A DNA stretch of 64,000 nucleotides from Chlorobiaceae bacterium (GTDB taxonomy: Bacteria; Bacteroidota; Chlorobiia; Chlorobiales; Chlorobiaceae). The translations under genes were made by a program, and so were the position numbers. Each line of letters opens with the position of its first letter. Position 1 is the first letter of the stretch. The stretch spans positions 1-64,000 of the forward strand of contig JABDHK010000036.1 in NCBI GenBank assembly GCA_012972835.1, written 5' to 3'. The notes under the pieces were generated by a model. The model was given only the letters and a program-made list of their open reading frames with translations. It did not search any database and was not told the DNA's origin. Positions 25,360 through 33,930 of this stretch are shown here, piece by piece.

Positions 25360-27282
25360 ATGGGTAAAATTATCGGCATCGATCTTGGCACAACGAACTC
25401 CTGTGTTGCAGTCATGCAGGGATCGCAGCCAACGGTTATTGAAAATTCAGAAGGTAACCGTACAACACCTTCAATTATAGCCTTAACTAAAACGGGAGAC
25501 CGCTTGGTTGGGCAGGCTGCAAAAAGACAGGCTATTACTAACCCGAAAAACACAATTTTTTCAATCAAGCGCTTCATGGGGCGTAAATTCGATGAGATCA
25601 CGAATGAAAAAAAGCTTGCACCCTATGAGATCATCAATGAGAGTGGTGAGGCTCGGGTAAAGATCAATGATAAAATCTACTCTCCCCAGGAGGTTTCAGC
25701 CATGGTTCTGCAGAAAATGAAGCAGACAGCTGAAGATTTTCTTGGTGAAAAAGTTACTGAAGCAGTTATCACTGTACCGGCATATTTCAATGATGCCCAG
25801 CGGCAGGCAACAAAAGATGCCGGACGAATTGCCGGTCTTGATGTAAAAAGAATCATCAATGAGCCTACAGCTGCGGCTCTGGCTTATGGACTTGACAGAA
25901 AGCAGGAGAGTGAAAAAGTCGCCGTGTTTGACCTTGGTGGCGGAACATTTGATATCTCTATCCTTGAACTTGGCGATGGTGTTTTTGAAGTTAAATCAAC
26001 CGATGGCGACACTCATCTCGGTGGCGATAACTTTGACCAGAATATTATCGATTATATAGCCGATGAGTTCAAAAAACAGGAAGGAATAGATCTTCGCAAG
26101 GATGCCATCACTCTTCAGCGTCTGAAGGAAGCGGCAGAAAAGGCAAAAATTGAACTCTCATCAAGAACTGATACGGAAATCAACCTTCCTTTCATTACAG
26201 CGACACAGGAAGGGCCTAAACACCTTGTGATCAATCTGACCCGTGCAAAGTTCGAAGCACTCTGTGCCGACCTCTTCGACAAGATTCTTGATCCATGTCG
26301 TCGTGCTATCAAGAATTCCAAGCTTGAGATGAAGGAGATTGATGAGGTGGTGCTTGTTGGAGGTTCAACCCGTATACCAAAAGTTCAGTCACTGGTCAAG
26401 GATTTCTTTGGAAAAGAGCCAAACAAGAGCGTTAATCCTGATGAAGTTGTTGCAATAGGAGCAGCTATTCAGGGTGGCGTTTTGAAGGGAGATGTGACCG
26501 ATGTTCTGCTGCTTGATGTCACTCCCCTTTCACTTGGAATTGAGACGCTTGGTGGTGTCATGACAAAGCTTATCGATGCTAACACCACTATTCCAACAAA
26601 AAAACAGGAGATATTTTCAACAGCCGGTGATAACCAGACCTCTGTGGAAGTTCATGTACTGCAGGGAGAACGCCCGATGGCTGCCGACAATAAAACACTT
26701 GGACGCTTTCACCTTGGTGATATCCCTCCCTCTCCAAGAGGCTTGCCGCAAATCGAGGTCACCTTTGATATCGATTCAAACGGCATTTTGAACGTGTCGG
26801 CTAAAGACAAGGCAATAGGAAAAGAGCAGAGCATAAGAATTGAATCGAGCAGCAAACTCACTGATGCTGAAATTGACAAGATGAAGCAGGATGCTAAAAT
26901 TCATGCGGCAGAAGATCAAAAGCGCAAGGAGGAGATTGATACCAGAAACATCGCAGACGGCTTGATTTTCAGCACTGAAAAACAGTTGAAAGAGCTCGCT
27001 GACAAAATACCGGCTGACAAACGGCCAGGGCTGGAAGGATCACTGGAAAAACTCAAGGAGGCCTATAAAAACGGCACTATTGAGTCCATTAAATCTGCAA
27101 TGGAGGAGCTCAACAAGGAGTGGAGCGACATTGCTTCGAAACTCTATCAGTCTCCAGGCCAGGAGACCTCACAGCCTGAACCGGAAGCTCATGGAGCGGG
27201 TAACGGAAAGAGTGGAAAAGGCAGTGGAGATGGCGAAGTTGAAAATGCTGAATTCGAAGTGATCGACGACAGCAAGAAGTAA
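25360..27282 (+). CDS. dnaK: Chaperone DnaK (Hsp70)
   Basis: 640 residues, normal length. Nucleotide-binding domain: [18 protein letters not shown] at the start, [40 protein letters not shown] and [20 protein letters not shown]. Then the linker [18 protein letters not shown] and the substrate-binding domain, ending in an acidic tail ([16 protein letters not shown]). ATP-driven folding with DnaJ and GrpE, neither of which is in the window. Its own ribosome site follows the upstream terminator. Confidence 0.97.
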   Translation: MGKIIGIDLGTTNSCVAVMQGSQPTVIENSEGNRTTPSIIALTKTGDRLVGQAAKRQAITNPKNTIFSIKRFMGRKFDEITNEKKLAPYEIINESGEARVKINDKIYSPQEVSAMVLQKMKQTAEDFLGEKVTEAVITVPAYFNDAQRQATKDAGRIAGLDVKRIINEPTAAALAYGLDRKQESEKVAVFDLGGGTFDISILELGDGVFEVKSTDGDTHLGGDNFDQNIIDYIADEFKKQEGIDLRKDAITLQRLKEAAEKAKIELSSRTDTEINLPFITATQEGPKHLVINLTRAKFEALCADLFDKILDPCRRAIKNSKLEMKEIDEVVLVGGSTRIPKVQSLVKDFFGKEPNKSVNPDEVVAIGAAIQGGVLKGDVTDVLLLDVTPLSLGIETLGGVMTKLIDANTTIPTKKQEIFSTAGDNQTSVEVHVLQGERPMAADNKTLGRFHLGDIPPSPRGLPQIEVTFDIDSNGILNVSAKDKAIGKEQSIRIESSSKLTDAEIDKMKQDAKIHAAEDQKRKEEIDTRNIADGLIFSTEKQLKELADKIPADKRPGLEGSLEKLKEAYKNGTIESIKSAMEELNKEWSDIASKLYQSPGQETSQPEPEAHGAGNGKSGKGSGDGEVENAEFEVIDDSKK

Positions 27283-27309
27283 CAATGCGCTGAAAGGTTG
27301 CATAATTCA

Positions 27310-27344
27310 AGCAAAGGGATTCAGGATGAATCCCTTTGCTATTT
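27310..27344 (+). terminator. Terminator after dnaK
   Basis: AGCAAAGGGATTCA-GGA-TGAATCCCTTTGCT: a perfect 14-pair hairpin with a 3-base loop, followed by ATTT. The T tract is short. Confidence 0.8.
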
Positions 27345-27427
27345 AACCTGTATTTTACTAATTTATACTCTGTTGAAGGCAGACACACTTTTGAGTGTTA
27401 TTTTTGCAAATTTTAACCGTGCAAACA

Positions 27428-27862
27428 ATGCAACCTCAGCTCAGCCGTCCTAACACCGGCATAAACCAAGTCAGAGTCAGTACATCAGGACCATGGTCAG
27501 GCAATGCGGTTCATAAAGCAGAAAAATATTTTATAACCTCAGCAAAAAGGGATAACAGGAACGGCCTTCAACTTCAGATAAGTCCGGCCTCCGGACGCAG
27601 AAAGTTGTCGCCGACAAAGGAGATCATCAATAAAGTTATTTCAGGCGAAATTGAACTTTTTGTTTTGACCACGCAGCCTGATATTGGCATTGACCTGAAG
27701 AAAAAAGTTATTGACAATGAGAACCGTTATGTCATTGACTTTGATAATCGGGGTGTAAAGTGGACGATGAGGGACATCCCTGTTTTTTATGATTCACTGC
27801 ACCGGCAACTCTCTATTGAAATTGATCGGCGTACCTATACACTTGATGAATTTTTCAAGTAA
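27428..27862 (+). CDS. Conserved hypothetical protein
   Basis: 144 residues from ATG 27428. Soluble and basic at the N-terminus ([20 protein letters not shown]), then [20 protein letters not shown] and mixed alpha/beta sequence ending [11 protein letters not shown]. No motif is recognised. It stands alone between the dnaK terminator and a bidirectional terminator, so it is probably transcribed on its own. Confidence 0.6.
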   Translation: MQPQLSRPNTGINQVRVSTSGPWSGNAVHKAEKYFITSAKRDNRNGLQLQISPASGRRKLSPTKEIINKVISGEIELFVLTTQPDIGIDLKKKVIDNENRYVIDFDNRGVKWTMRDIPVFYDSLHRQLSIEIDRRTYTLDEFFK

Positions 27863-27871
27863 ACCGGAATC

Positions 27872-27908
27872 TTAATAAAAGCCCCGGTATAACCAGGGCT
27901 TTTATTAT
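27872..27908. terminator. Bidirectional terminator between convergent genes
   Basis: AATAAAAGCCC...AGGGCTTTTATT: 11-12 pairs with A/T tracts on both sides. It serves the hypothetical gene (plus) and the Tol-Pal operon (minus). Confidence 0.85.
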
Positions 27909-27925
27909 CCCATCGTTAAAGATGA

Positions 27926-28690
27926 TCAGTGTGTTTTTTTGCGGGCTAACGCAGCTTCAGGCGAAGCTGGATAAACATTGATCAGTGTCTTGAATCTTGC
28001 CTTTGCATTAACCTCGTCTCCTATCTTTTCAAAAGAGAGCGCCTGCTTGTAAAGCGCGGCTGGGCGTTTTTTGCTTTTGGTATATTTTGCAATCACTACC
28101 TGATACTCAAGAATGGCTTTTTCATACCATTTTTCACCAAAAAAGCATTCAGCAATTTCAAACTGTGCTTTATCAACAAGAGTCGATTTTGGATAGTCCT
28201 TTAAAAGTACGCTGAAACTCTCCCTTGCCGCAGCAAAACTGCTTTTACCAAGCCTCTCCAATCCTTCATTAAGCAATGCTGCATCATCAAGGAGCTTGGG
28301 TGCTTTAGCCCCCTCAGCTGAATCAACGTTCGGCGGCATTACTGCAGCTGACTTTTCCTTGTTATCAAAACCAAGAAAATGCTCAATTTTCTGCAGTCTC
28401 GTTTCCAGATCATCAACCTTGTGTACCAAAAGAGAGTCTTCCATACCAAGACGACCAAAACTCTCTGCATTCTTATGGGTTGCCTCAGCCATGCTTCCCT
28501 GTAACTTTGAAACCTCATCACGAACCTGCTGAACATCTGAATAGGAACCAGCGCTCTGCGTTTTAATGGTTTCAGATTCCGTTTTCAGTTTTCGCACGTC
28601 ATCAGCAACAACAACAAGATCCTGTTTTGATGCACAGGAAGAGAGAACAAGAAGCGGCAAAAAAAGAAAAGGTTTAATCTTTGTATTCAT
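27926..28690 (-). CDS. CpoB/YbgF-like tetratricopeptide protein of the Tol-Pal system
   Basis: 254 residues from ATG 28688-28690. Lipoprotein-type signal peptide (FLFLPLLVLSSCASKQDLVV, cysteine at about 20), a coiled-coil middle (VRDEVSKLQGSMAEATHKNA, DLETRLQKIEHFLGF) and C-terminal tetratricopeptide repeats (FAAARESFSVLLKDYPKSTL; KAILEYQVVIAKYTKSKKRP; ARFKTLINVYPASPEAALAR). This is the CpoB/YbgF architecture, which links Tol-Pal to septal wall synthesis; E. coli CpoB is soluble periplasmic, while here a lipid anchor is likely. Last gene of the operon. Confidence 0.85.
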   Translation of the reverse strand: MNTKIKPFLFLPLLVLSSCASKQDLVVVADDVRKLKTESETIKTQSAGSYSDVQQVRDEVSKLQGSMAEATHKNAESFGRLGMEDSLLVHKVDDLETRLQKIEHFLGFDNKEKSAAVMPPNVDSAEGAKAPKLLDDAALLNEGLERLGKSSFAAARESFSVLLKDYPKSTLVDKAQFEIAECFFGEKWYEKAILEYQVVIAKYTKSKKRPAALYKQALSFEKIGDEVNAKARFKTLINVYPASPEAALARKKTH

Positions 28691-28705
28691 AGACAATAAA
28701 AATGG

Positions 28706-29221
28706 TTATGGTTTTACAACAAAGTGAGCCCGACGATTTTTTGCCCAGGCTTCTTCATTTTCACCGAGAGCAAAAGGACGCTCCTGACCAAAACTCAATG
28801 TTTCAAGACGGGATAACTTTACACCAAGCTTGACCAGATACTCCTTTGCGCTGTCCGACCTGCGTTCACCAAGAGCAAGATTGTATTCACTTGTTCCTCT
28901 TGAATCACAGTGACCTTCAATAAGCGCTCTCCTGGCGGGATTGCTGCCAAACCATGCTGCATTCTGCTTCAACTGTTCCTGTGCGTCAGAACTGAGAACA
29001 GAGCTGTCAAAATCAAAAAACAGATCACCAAGAGGGCCTGTCTGCCACTTGTCAAACCCATATCCGGTCGGTGATTCCGGTAATGACACAACAGGAGTGA
29101 CAGAAGTAACAGGCTGCTCCTGACTTACACTGCTTTCAGTAGATTTAACAGCACTGTTCGATGAACATCCTGCGGTCATCATCAAGGCAATAACAACAAT
29201 ACCATTGACTTTAATTCTCAT
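28706..29221 (-). CDS. Pal-like OmpA-domain lipoprotein, second copy
   Basis: 171 residues from ATG 29219-29221 with GGGAGA 7 bases upstream. Lipobox MMTAGC, then [40 protein letters not shown] and [20 protein letters not shown]: the OmpA/Pal peptidoglycan-binding domain with its Asp and Arg ligands. It is a close paralogue of the gene at 29309 but has a longer linker and 'RDS' in place of 'DER'. A terminator lies between the two copies, so this one may be made at a lower level. Confidence 0.88.
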   Translation of the reverse strand: MRIKVNGIVVIALMMTAGCSSNSAVKSTESSVSQEQPVTSVTPVVSLPESPTGYGFDKWQTGPLGDLFFDFDSSVLSSDAQEQLKQNAAWFGSNPARRALIEGHCDSRGTSEYNLALGERRSDSAKEYLVKLGVKLSRLETLSFGQERPFALGENEEAWAKNRRAHFVVKP

Positions 29222-29246
29222 ACTTGCATCTCCCTGGGTAACAATT

Positions 29247-29281
29247 AATAAAAAAGGGCAACCGTTTATAGAAGTTGCCCC
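29247..29281 (-). terminator. Terminator between the two pal-like genes
   Basis: On the minus strand GGGGCAAC-TTCTATAAACG-GTTGCCC is followed by TTTTTTATT, a strong intrinsic terminator only 28 bases beyond the first pal stop codon. It would reduce expression of the second pal and cpoB-like genes. Confidence 0.85.
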
Positions 29282-29308
29282 ATGGTGGTTTTCATTCAAA
29301 CATATATT

Positions 29309-29758
29309 TTATTCAGCAACAAAGTGAGCCCTTCTGTTCTGAGCCCATGCCTCTTCGTTGTGACCAAGTGCAAATGGTCTTTCCTCACCATAGCTGATAC
29401 TTTTCAGACGGGAAGAGTCCGCACCAAGATTAACAAGATAATCTTTGGCACTGTTAGCACGGCGTTCACCAAGAGCAAGGTTATACTCATTGGTACCCCT
29501 CTCATCGCAATGACCTTCAATGACAACCTTCCGACCTCGATTTACCTCTAACCAGTTTGCATTGGTTTTAAGTTGCTCCACGGCATCCATCCGAAGCTCT
29601 GATTTGTCAAAATCAAAAAACAGATCTCCGAGAACAGGCTGAACAACAGGAGGTGGTGGTGGTTGACTTACAACAACAACTTTATCATTACCACAAGCTC
29701 CAAGAAAAAGCAGTGCAGGAATACATAGTGTTTTCAGTAAGGGCCTAACCTTTCTCAT
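29309..29758 (-). CDS. pal: Peptidoglycan-associated lipoprotein Pal
   Basis: 149 residues from ATG 29756-29758 (AAAGGAGAAAAG ribosome site). Lipobox LFLGAC at about residue 22, a proline-rich spacer ([15 protein letters not shown]), then the OmpA-like domain: [60 protein letters not shown]. Anchored in the outer membrane and bound to peptidoglycan; partner of the TolQ-TolR-TolA motor in outer-membrane constriction at division. Confidence 0.92.
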   Translation of the reverse strand: MRKVRPLLKTLCIPALLFLGACGNDKVVVVSQPPPPPVVQPVLGDLFFDFDKSELRMDAVEQLKTNANWLEVNRGRKVVIEGHCDERGTNEYNLALGERRANSAKDYLVNLGADSSRLKSISYGEERPFALGHNEEAWAQNRRAHFVAE

Positions 29759-29926
29759 CTTTTCTCCTTTGATTAATGTTCTTTCAAAAAAAGAGCTTCG
29801 CCACAATGATTTCCGGGCAACCAATATTGCAGCCCGACATGGGCCACTCACAATTAAACCAACATTACCTATAGCAAATATATTGATTTCACCGCAATTA
29901 TCCCATGTACTCCATGCAAATTATCA

Positions 29927-30817
29927 TTACTTTTCTATACCTTCCGGAGTAAAAACAAATCCAATCCATACATCCCGCGTACCCTCCTCTTTGGGCAATA
30001 GTGGAAGAGGCGAAGATTTCTCAAGGGCTCTTTTTACTGAATTATTAAGGTATTCGCTTGGAGCTCTTCTGTCAAAAACAATCTGTTTGATAATTCCATT
30101 TGGAAGAATATTGATGCGAACATAGACCTCCATACCGTAACTGTTTTTTAGCAATAACTTTGAAAACTCCCAGTTTTGCATAATAATAGAGGCAATTTCC
30201 GCCTTATAGGGAGCTGCAGTGCCGCCGCTTCCATACCCTTTTCCTGCACCGTTTCGTCCGGTTGAAGAGCTGCCACGCCCACTACCTGCTCCAGCACCCT
30301 CTCCTTCCGACTTGACTTTCTGCTGAAGCTGGGCAAGAGCCTTGTTAATATTGCCGGTTGAGGGCTGCGGCTGTGTTGCCGTTTTCTTGTCAACAGTTTG
30401 CTTGAGACGTTCAAGTGCTTTCGTGATATCAGGCGGCTTCTCAACAACCTTAGGTTTCGTCTTCGCCTTGGGCTTTACAGGTTCAATGACAACTTTCTTT
30501 TGGGAAACCGGTAGTTCTTTTGGTTCAGCTACCTTAACCTTGACACTCTTTTTTTTTGCGGGAGGATGCGGGATTTCGTGCATGGGTGCTGAAAGTGCTT
30601 CTGTGCCACCCTTTTTAGCAGAAGATTCTTGAGAGGCACCGGAACCGGGAAGCGTAACAAGAGCGACACTTACAATTTTTTGTGTTTCATGCCGGCCTGA
30701 ATCCAAAATCTGGAGATAGATTGCTGAGAAGAGCAGCAGTAGATGCATCGCAGCAGCGGCAACAAGCCAAAGCGAAAATTTTTGTTCCGCAAACCTGAAC
30801 TTCTGACCTTTTTTCAT
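29927..30817 (-). CDS. TolA/TonB-like energy-transducing protein
   Basis: About 296 residues from ATG 30815-30817. One N-terminal membrane helix (LWLVAAAAMHLLLLFSAIYL), a long Lys/Pro/Glu-rich periplasmic rod, a Gly/Ser-rich stretch (GAGAGSGRGSSSTGRNGAGK), and a C-terminal TonB-like domain (NILPNGIIKQIVFDRRAPSE, DVWIGFVFTPEGIEK). Context between tolR-like and pal genes makes it the TolA equivalent, linking the inner-membrane motor to Pal, though its C-terminus is TonB-like. Overlaps or abuts the ExbD/TolR gene. Confidence 0.8.
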   Translation of the reverse strand: MKKGQKFRFAEQKFSLWLVAAAAMHLLLLFSAIYLQILDSGRHETQKIVSVALVTLPGSGASQESSAKKGGTEALSAPMHEIPHPPAKKKSVKVKVAEPKELPVSQKKVVIEPVKPKAKTKPKVVEKPPDITKALERLKQTVDKKTATQPQPSTGNINKALAQLQQKVKSEGEGAGAGSGRGSSSTGRNGAGKGYGSGGTAAPYKAEIASIIMQNWEFSKLLLKNSYGMEVYVRINILPNGIIKQIVFDRRAPSEYLNNSVKRALEKSSPLPLLPKEEGTRDVWIGFVFTPEGIEK

Positions 30818-30826
30818 ACTCCCCAC

Positions 30827-31255
30827 CTATCTCCTGCCTGACTTATGTATGGATACAGTTGCCGGTTCCGTCACCATACCTATCTTTTCAATCCCTGCAT
30901 CGCGGATCTGTGCCATGACATCCATCACCAGACCGTAAGGAAGAGATTTGTCGGCTTTAAGATAGACATCTCCGGTATGCTTGACATCCAGAATTGTCGG
31001 CAGCTTTTCGCGTACCTCTGAGGCATCCAGCTGAAATTTATTGATAAAGACCCGTTTGGAGGCATCAATGCTGATAATCAGAGCTTTTTCATCAACATCC
31101 ATCCGCTGGTGTGTAGTTTGTGGTGTGTCAACTTTTACGCCGTGTGTCATCATCGGAGCAGTTACCATGAAAATAATCAGCAGCACAAGCATGACATCAA
31201 CGAAGGGCGTGACATTAATATCACTCATCAACCTGCCTTTACCTGAAGTTATCAT
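30827..31255 (-). CDS. TolR/ExbD-like proton-channel subunit
   Basis: 142 residues from ATG 31253-31255 (ITSGKGRLMSDINVTPFVDV). The membrane helix VDVMLVLLIIFMVTAPMM carries the conserved Asp that binds the proton; the periplasmic domain has SLPYGLVMDVMAQIRDAGIE, typical of ExbD/TolR. The upstream in-frame ATG at 31318 lies inside tolQ and is not needed. Works as a dimer inside a TolQ pentamer. Confidence 0.88.
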   Translation of the reverse strand: MITSGKGRLMSDINVTPFVDVMLVLLIIFMVTAPMMTHGVKVDTPQTTHQRMDVDEKALIISIDASKRVFINKFQLDASEVREKLPTILDVKHTGDVYLKADKSLPYGLVMDVMAQIRDAGIEKIGMVTEPATVSIHKSGRR

Positions 31256-31268
31256 ATCCTGGGGATCT

Positions 31269-31928
31269 CTATGGTTCGTTGATAAATGCGGCAACAAATT
31301 CCGGGGAAAACTCTTCAAGATCCCGCTCGATAATACTTATCTGATTTGTAAAATAGTTATAGGCCATAACAGCGGGAATCGCTGCAGCAAGCCCGGCAGC
31401 CGTAGCAATCAAAGCTTCTGAGATACCGGGGGCAACTGCGGCAAGAGAAGCTGACTGTGTTGTCCCTATGTTATGAAATGAGGTCATAATGCCCCATACT
31501 GTTCCAAACAGGCCGATAAAGGGGGCGGTATTGCCGACCGTTGCAAGAAATGGCACGAGAGAAGAGAGCCTTTTGCTCTCGGCATTGGCTTCGCGCTTTA
31601 CAGCCCGGGCAATGCGCACCCTGAGCTGGCGGATATCAGCCTTATTGCCGAGCGCGCGATACTCGATATAGCCCGAACGGAAAACTCTGGGAAGAGAGCC
31701 GTGCCTGTAATTTTCACTTTCAGCAAAGGCCTTGTCAACATTGTAGACTTCAAAAAAATAGTCCAGAAAGGCTCTGGACTCATTCAAGGATTTCCGGACA
31801 TAACCAAATTTGAAGGCAATAATTGCCCATGAAACAATTGAGAATGAGAGCAGTACCGAAAGCACAAACAGCACAATAGGTCCGGCATCAGAAAGCAGGC
31901 CAAAAAGGCCGAGTTTAGAATCAGGCAT
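31269..31928 (-). CDS. tolQ: TolQ/ExbB-like proton-channel subunit
   Basis: 219 residues with three membrane segments: IVLFVLSVLLSFSIVSWAII (about 18), LVPFLATVGNTAPFIGLFGT (about 126) and ALIATAAGLAAAIPAVMAYN (about 172). The GLFGTVWGIM and GLAAAIPA motifs are diagnostic of ExbB/TolQ. First gene of the Tol-Pal set. It follows the DUF92-type gene by 24 bases on the same strand, so transcription could start further upstream. Confidence 0.9.
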   Translation of the reverse strand: MPDSKLGLFGLLSDAGPIVLFVLSVLLSFSIVSWAIIAFKFGYVRKSLNESRAFLDYFFEVYNVDKAFAESENYRHGSLPRVFRSGYIEYRALGNKADIRQLRVRIARAVKREANAESKRLSSLVPFLATVGNTAPFIGLFGTVWGIMTSFHNIGTTQSASLAAVAPGISEALIATAAGLAAAIPAVMAYNYFTNQISIIERDLEEFSPEFVAAFINEP

Positions 31929-31952
31929 ATCGATAACAACAATTAAAGTTCA

Positions 31953-33533
31953 TTAAAACAGATGCACATTCTGAATCACCATGTAGGCAAGTGCTGAACC
32001 GGAAAGAGCGCAAAAGGTGTTAACCAGATCATTATTGACCAAGGGAGTTCCTTTTATAAGCCTGTTTGCAACCAGCACACCATCAGGAGCAATGCTATGG
32101 GTTCTTTCCGTTATCTTTTCACGGATCGGATCAAAATACTGGGCCTGGACGGTTGCCCCGAAAAAGCTGTCAACCAGACTGGCAAGAAGGCCGGAAAAAC
32201 CTATAAGGAGAAGGGATTGAATCAGCCCGAAATCAGAGAGCCACTTGACATGAACCAGCATGGCACTTGCACAGATAAAGAGAGAGCCGAGAAACGCACC
32301 TGAAGTGCCAGGCACTGAAACACCTCCGGAAGTTCCGACAGGCACCTCCTTGAAGGTGGTCACCAGCCACGCTTTCGGATTTGGCCACATGGTACCGATT
32401 TCAGTAGCCCAGGTATCGGCCTGCACAGCGGCAAGCGTTCCGAGATAGGCAAAAAAAATGGCCGGATCGTTGGTGAGGGAGAAGATAATCATCAAAACCC
32501 AAGCTATACCTCCATTGGCGTAAACCTGACCGGCATCGCGCTGTGAACCTTTTTCAAAAACAAGATCAAATTTCGCCTTGCGTTTTTTACCAAGTTTTGA
32601 CAGGACTGATGACAAGAGATAAAAGGTTAACAGCGGAACTGTCCAGGTCACTCCTCCAATACCAAATATTGTTGTGCCGAGCAGGAATGTCGCCGTTGCC
32701 CCGCTGTTGTTGAGAAACTTGACCTTGATTGAAAAAACCGCAAGGAGAAAGGCAAAAAGCCCTCCAAGAAGAAAGCGCTCAAGAATAATGGTATGGTTCA
32801 TTTCAAGGACGTAGAGCACATAAGCTATTGAGACAGGAATAAAAAAATTATCCAGTCCATGCGACAAGAGTGCCTCAACAGCAGTGGCAACAAGGGCAAG
32901 CAAAAGGGCAAGCAAGAGAAGCATCAACACTGACTTTCCAGCAAGACCTCCACTGTAATCCCTGCTGAACACCATAAGGCTGGCACTGAGCAGAATAAAT
33001 GCGCTGAAAAACATGGTCAGCGATCCCTCAAGTGTTTTGGGATTTTTCGTCAGATGCTCAATATGTTTTTTCCCAACCGAACTGCCTACCAGAGCGGCAA
33101 GCGAGTCGCTGACACCGAGGACAAGCATTGAGGTCTGAAGTATCCACTTATGGGACTCCCATAAAAAAAGTACCTGAAGCAGAAAAACAAGAGGAAACAA
33201 GAGCGAGCCGTAACTTTTAACTGCCGGCGATTTTTGGTGTTTGTCTTCGGGGCGTGCTAACAACGAGCCAAACCATCCGAAACGAATATTCAACCCATTA
33301 AACAGCAGAAAAACAAACGCTGCCAGCTCAGGATAAAAACCGGAATGAAAATAGGCGGGCACAAAAAACATCACAACACCCACAGAGAGATGGATGATTT
33401 TTCGCACCACAAGAGTGCTGACTTTGTATTTCCTTGTAAGTATTTCAGCAAGAAGGACAAAGAGCAGCACAAGACAGAGTGTCAAAAAGAAAGCGGGTAG
33501 ATCCTGAGGCAGTGGAGTTTGGAGGTTCAGCAT
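31953..33533 (-). CDS. Fusion of VTE5-like (SEC59/CDP-DAG type) kinase and VTE6-like DUF92 domains
   Basis: 526 residues, about 14 membrane segments. The N-terminal half (to about 235) is a phytol kinase/dolichol kinase-type domain: YKVSTLVVRKIIHLSVGVVM and LVLGVSDSLAALVGSSVGKK are the conserved loops. The C-terminal half is DUF92 (TMEM19/VTE6): NSGATATFLLGTTIFGIGGV, GQVYANGGIAWVLM, VQADTWATEIGTMWP and PVGTSGGVSVPGTSGA. In plants VTE5 phosphorylates phytol with CTP and VTE6 phosphorylates phytyl phosphate to the diphosphate; both steps in one chain would recycle isoprenoid alcohols from chlorophylls. Substrate here (farnesol, phytol, geranylgeraniol) is inference. Upstream of tolQ. Confidence 0.8.
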   Translation of the reverse strand: MLNLQTPLPQDLPAFFLTLCLVLLFVLLAEILTRKYKVSTLVVRKIIHLSVGVVMFFVPAYFHSGFYPELAAFVFLLFNGLNIRFGWFGSLLARPEDKHQKSPAVKSYGSLLFPLVFLLQVLFLWESHKWILQTSMLVLGVSDSLAALVGSSVGKKHIEHLTKNPKTLEGSLTMFFSAFILLSASLMVFSRDYSGGLAGKSVLMLLLLALLLALVATAVEALLSHGLDNFFIPVSIAYVLYVLEMNHTIILERFLLGGLFAFLLAVFSIKVKFLNNSGATATFLLGTTIFGIGGVTWTVPLLTFYLLSSVLSKLGKKRKAKFDLVFEKGSQRDAGQVYANGGIAWVLMIIFSLTNDPAIFFAYLGTLAAVQADTWATEIGTMWPNPKAWLVTTFKEVPVGTSGGVSVPGTSGAFLGSLFICASAMLVHVKWLSDFGLIQSLLLIGFSGLLASLVDSFFGATVQAQYFDPIREKITERTHSIAPDGVLVANRLIKGTPLVNNDLVNTFCALSGSALAYMVIQNVHLF

Positions 33534-33732
33534 GGTTCTGTTTTATTTGTTAGTCCCTGAAAAATCGGTACGTAACAGTGGTCTTACTTTTTGAAAAATA
33601 TAACTGTAACTCTACAGAATAAAGAGTAAATATCCATCAGATTTAAACATTTTTAATGTTTGTTTTAATAAAACATTAAATGTAATTTATGATCAATTTT
33701 CGATTCATACCGAAAAAACTTGCTCACAATCA
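33534..33732. promoter_or_regulatory. Promoter region between the fusion gene and the ilv leader
   Basis: AT-rich, no ORF. It holds an inverted repeat AATGTTT...AAACATT at about 33655-33677, probably regulatory, and the divergent promoters for the minus-strand fusion gene and the plus-strand ilv operon. I cannot place -35/-10 boxes with confidence. Confidence 0.35.
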
Positions 33733-33816
33733 ATGTCTGCACTCAACCAATATAGCTGCACGATACGAAAAGTAGTCACTGTGGTTCCTTCTCTGCTGAG
33801 CTTTGCTGTGCTCTAA
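33733..33816 (+). CDS. ilv leader peptide (attenuation), 27 residues
   Basis: ATG 33733 to TAA 33814-33816. MSALNQYSCTIRKVVTVV then PSLLSFAVL. From residue 14 on, eight of fourteen residues are Val or Leu (KVVTVVPSLLSFAVL), resembling the regulatory peptide of enterobacterial ilv operons. It ends 55 bases before an intrinsic terminator that precedes ilvD. Ribosome stalling at Val/Leu codons when those aminoacyl-tRNAs are scarce would be expected to prevent the terminator. No obvious strong ribosome site is seen. Confidence 0.65.
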   Translation: MSALNQYSCTIRKVVTVVPSLLSFAVL

Positions 33817-33871
33817 ACCCAAAACCAGCGCCCAACTACATTTTTTCTTTTTTCAGAACTATTCAGTGTGG

Positions 33872-33903
33872 CTTCGGGAGCGGCAATCTCGGAGATTTTT
33901 TTT
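33872..33903 (+). terminator. Putative attenuator terminator before ilvD
   Basis: CTTCGGG (33872-33878), loop, CTCGGAG (33888-33894), then A and eight T. The stem is 7 pairs including two G-U. It lies between the leader peptide and the ilvD ATG at 33931, the position expected of an attenuator. Confidence 0.6.
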
Positions 33904-33930
33904 CTTTACCAAAAAAATACTTGTACTGCA

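Noticed and set aside
33868-33930. N-terminal extension of IlvD
   Set aside because: It passes through the putative attenuator and has no counterpart in the family; ATG 33931 fits.
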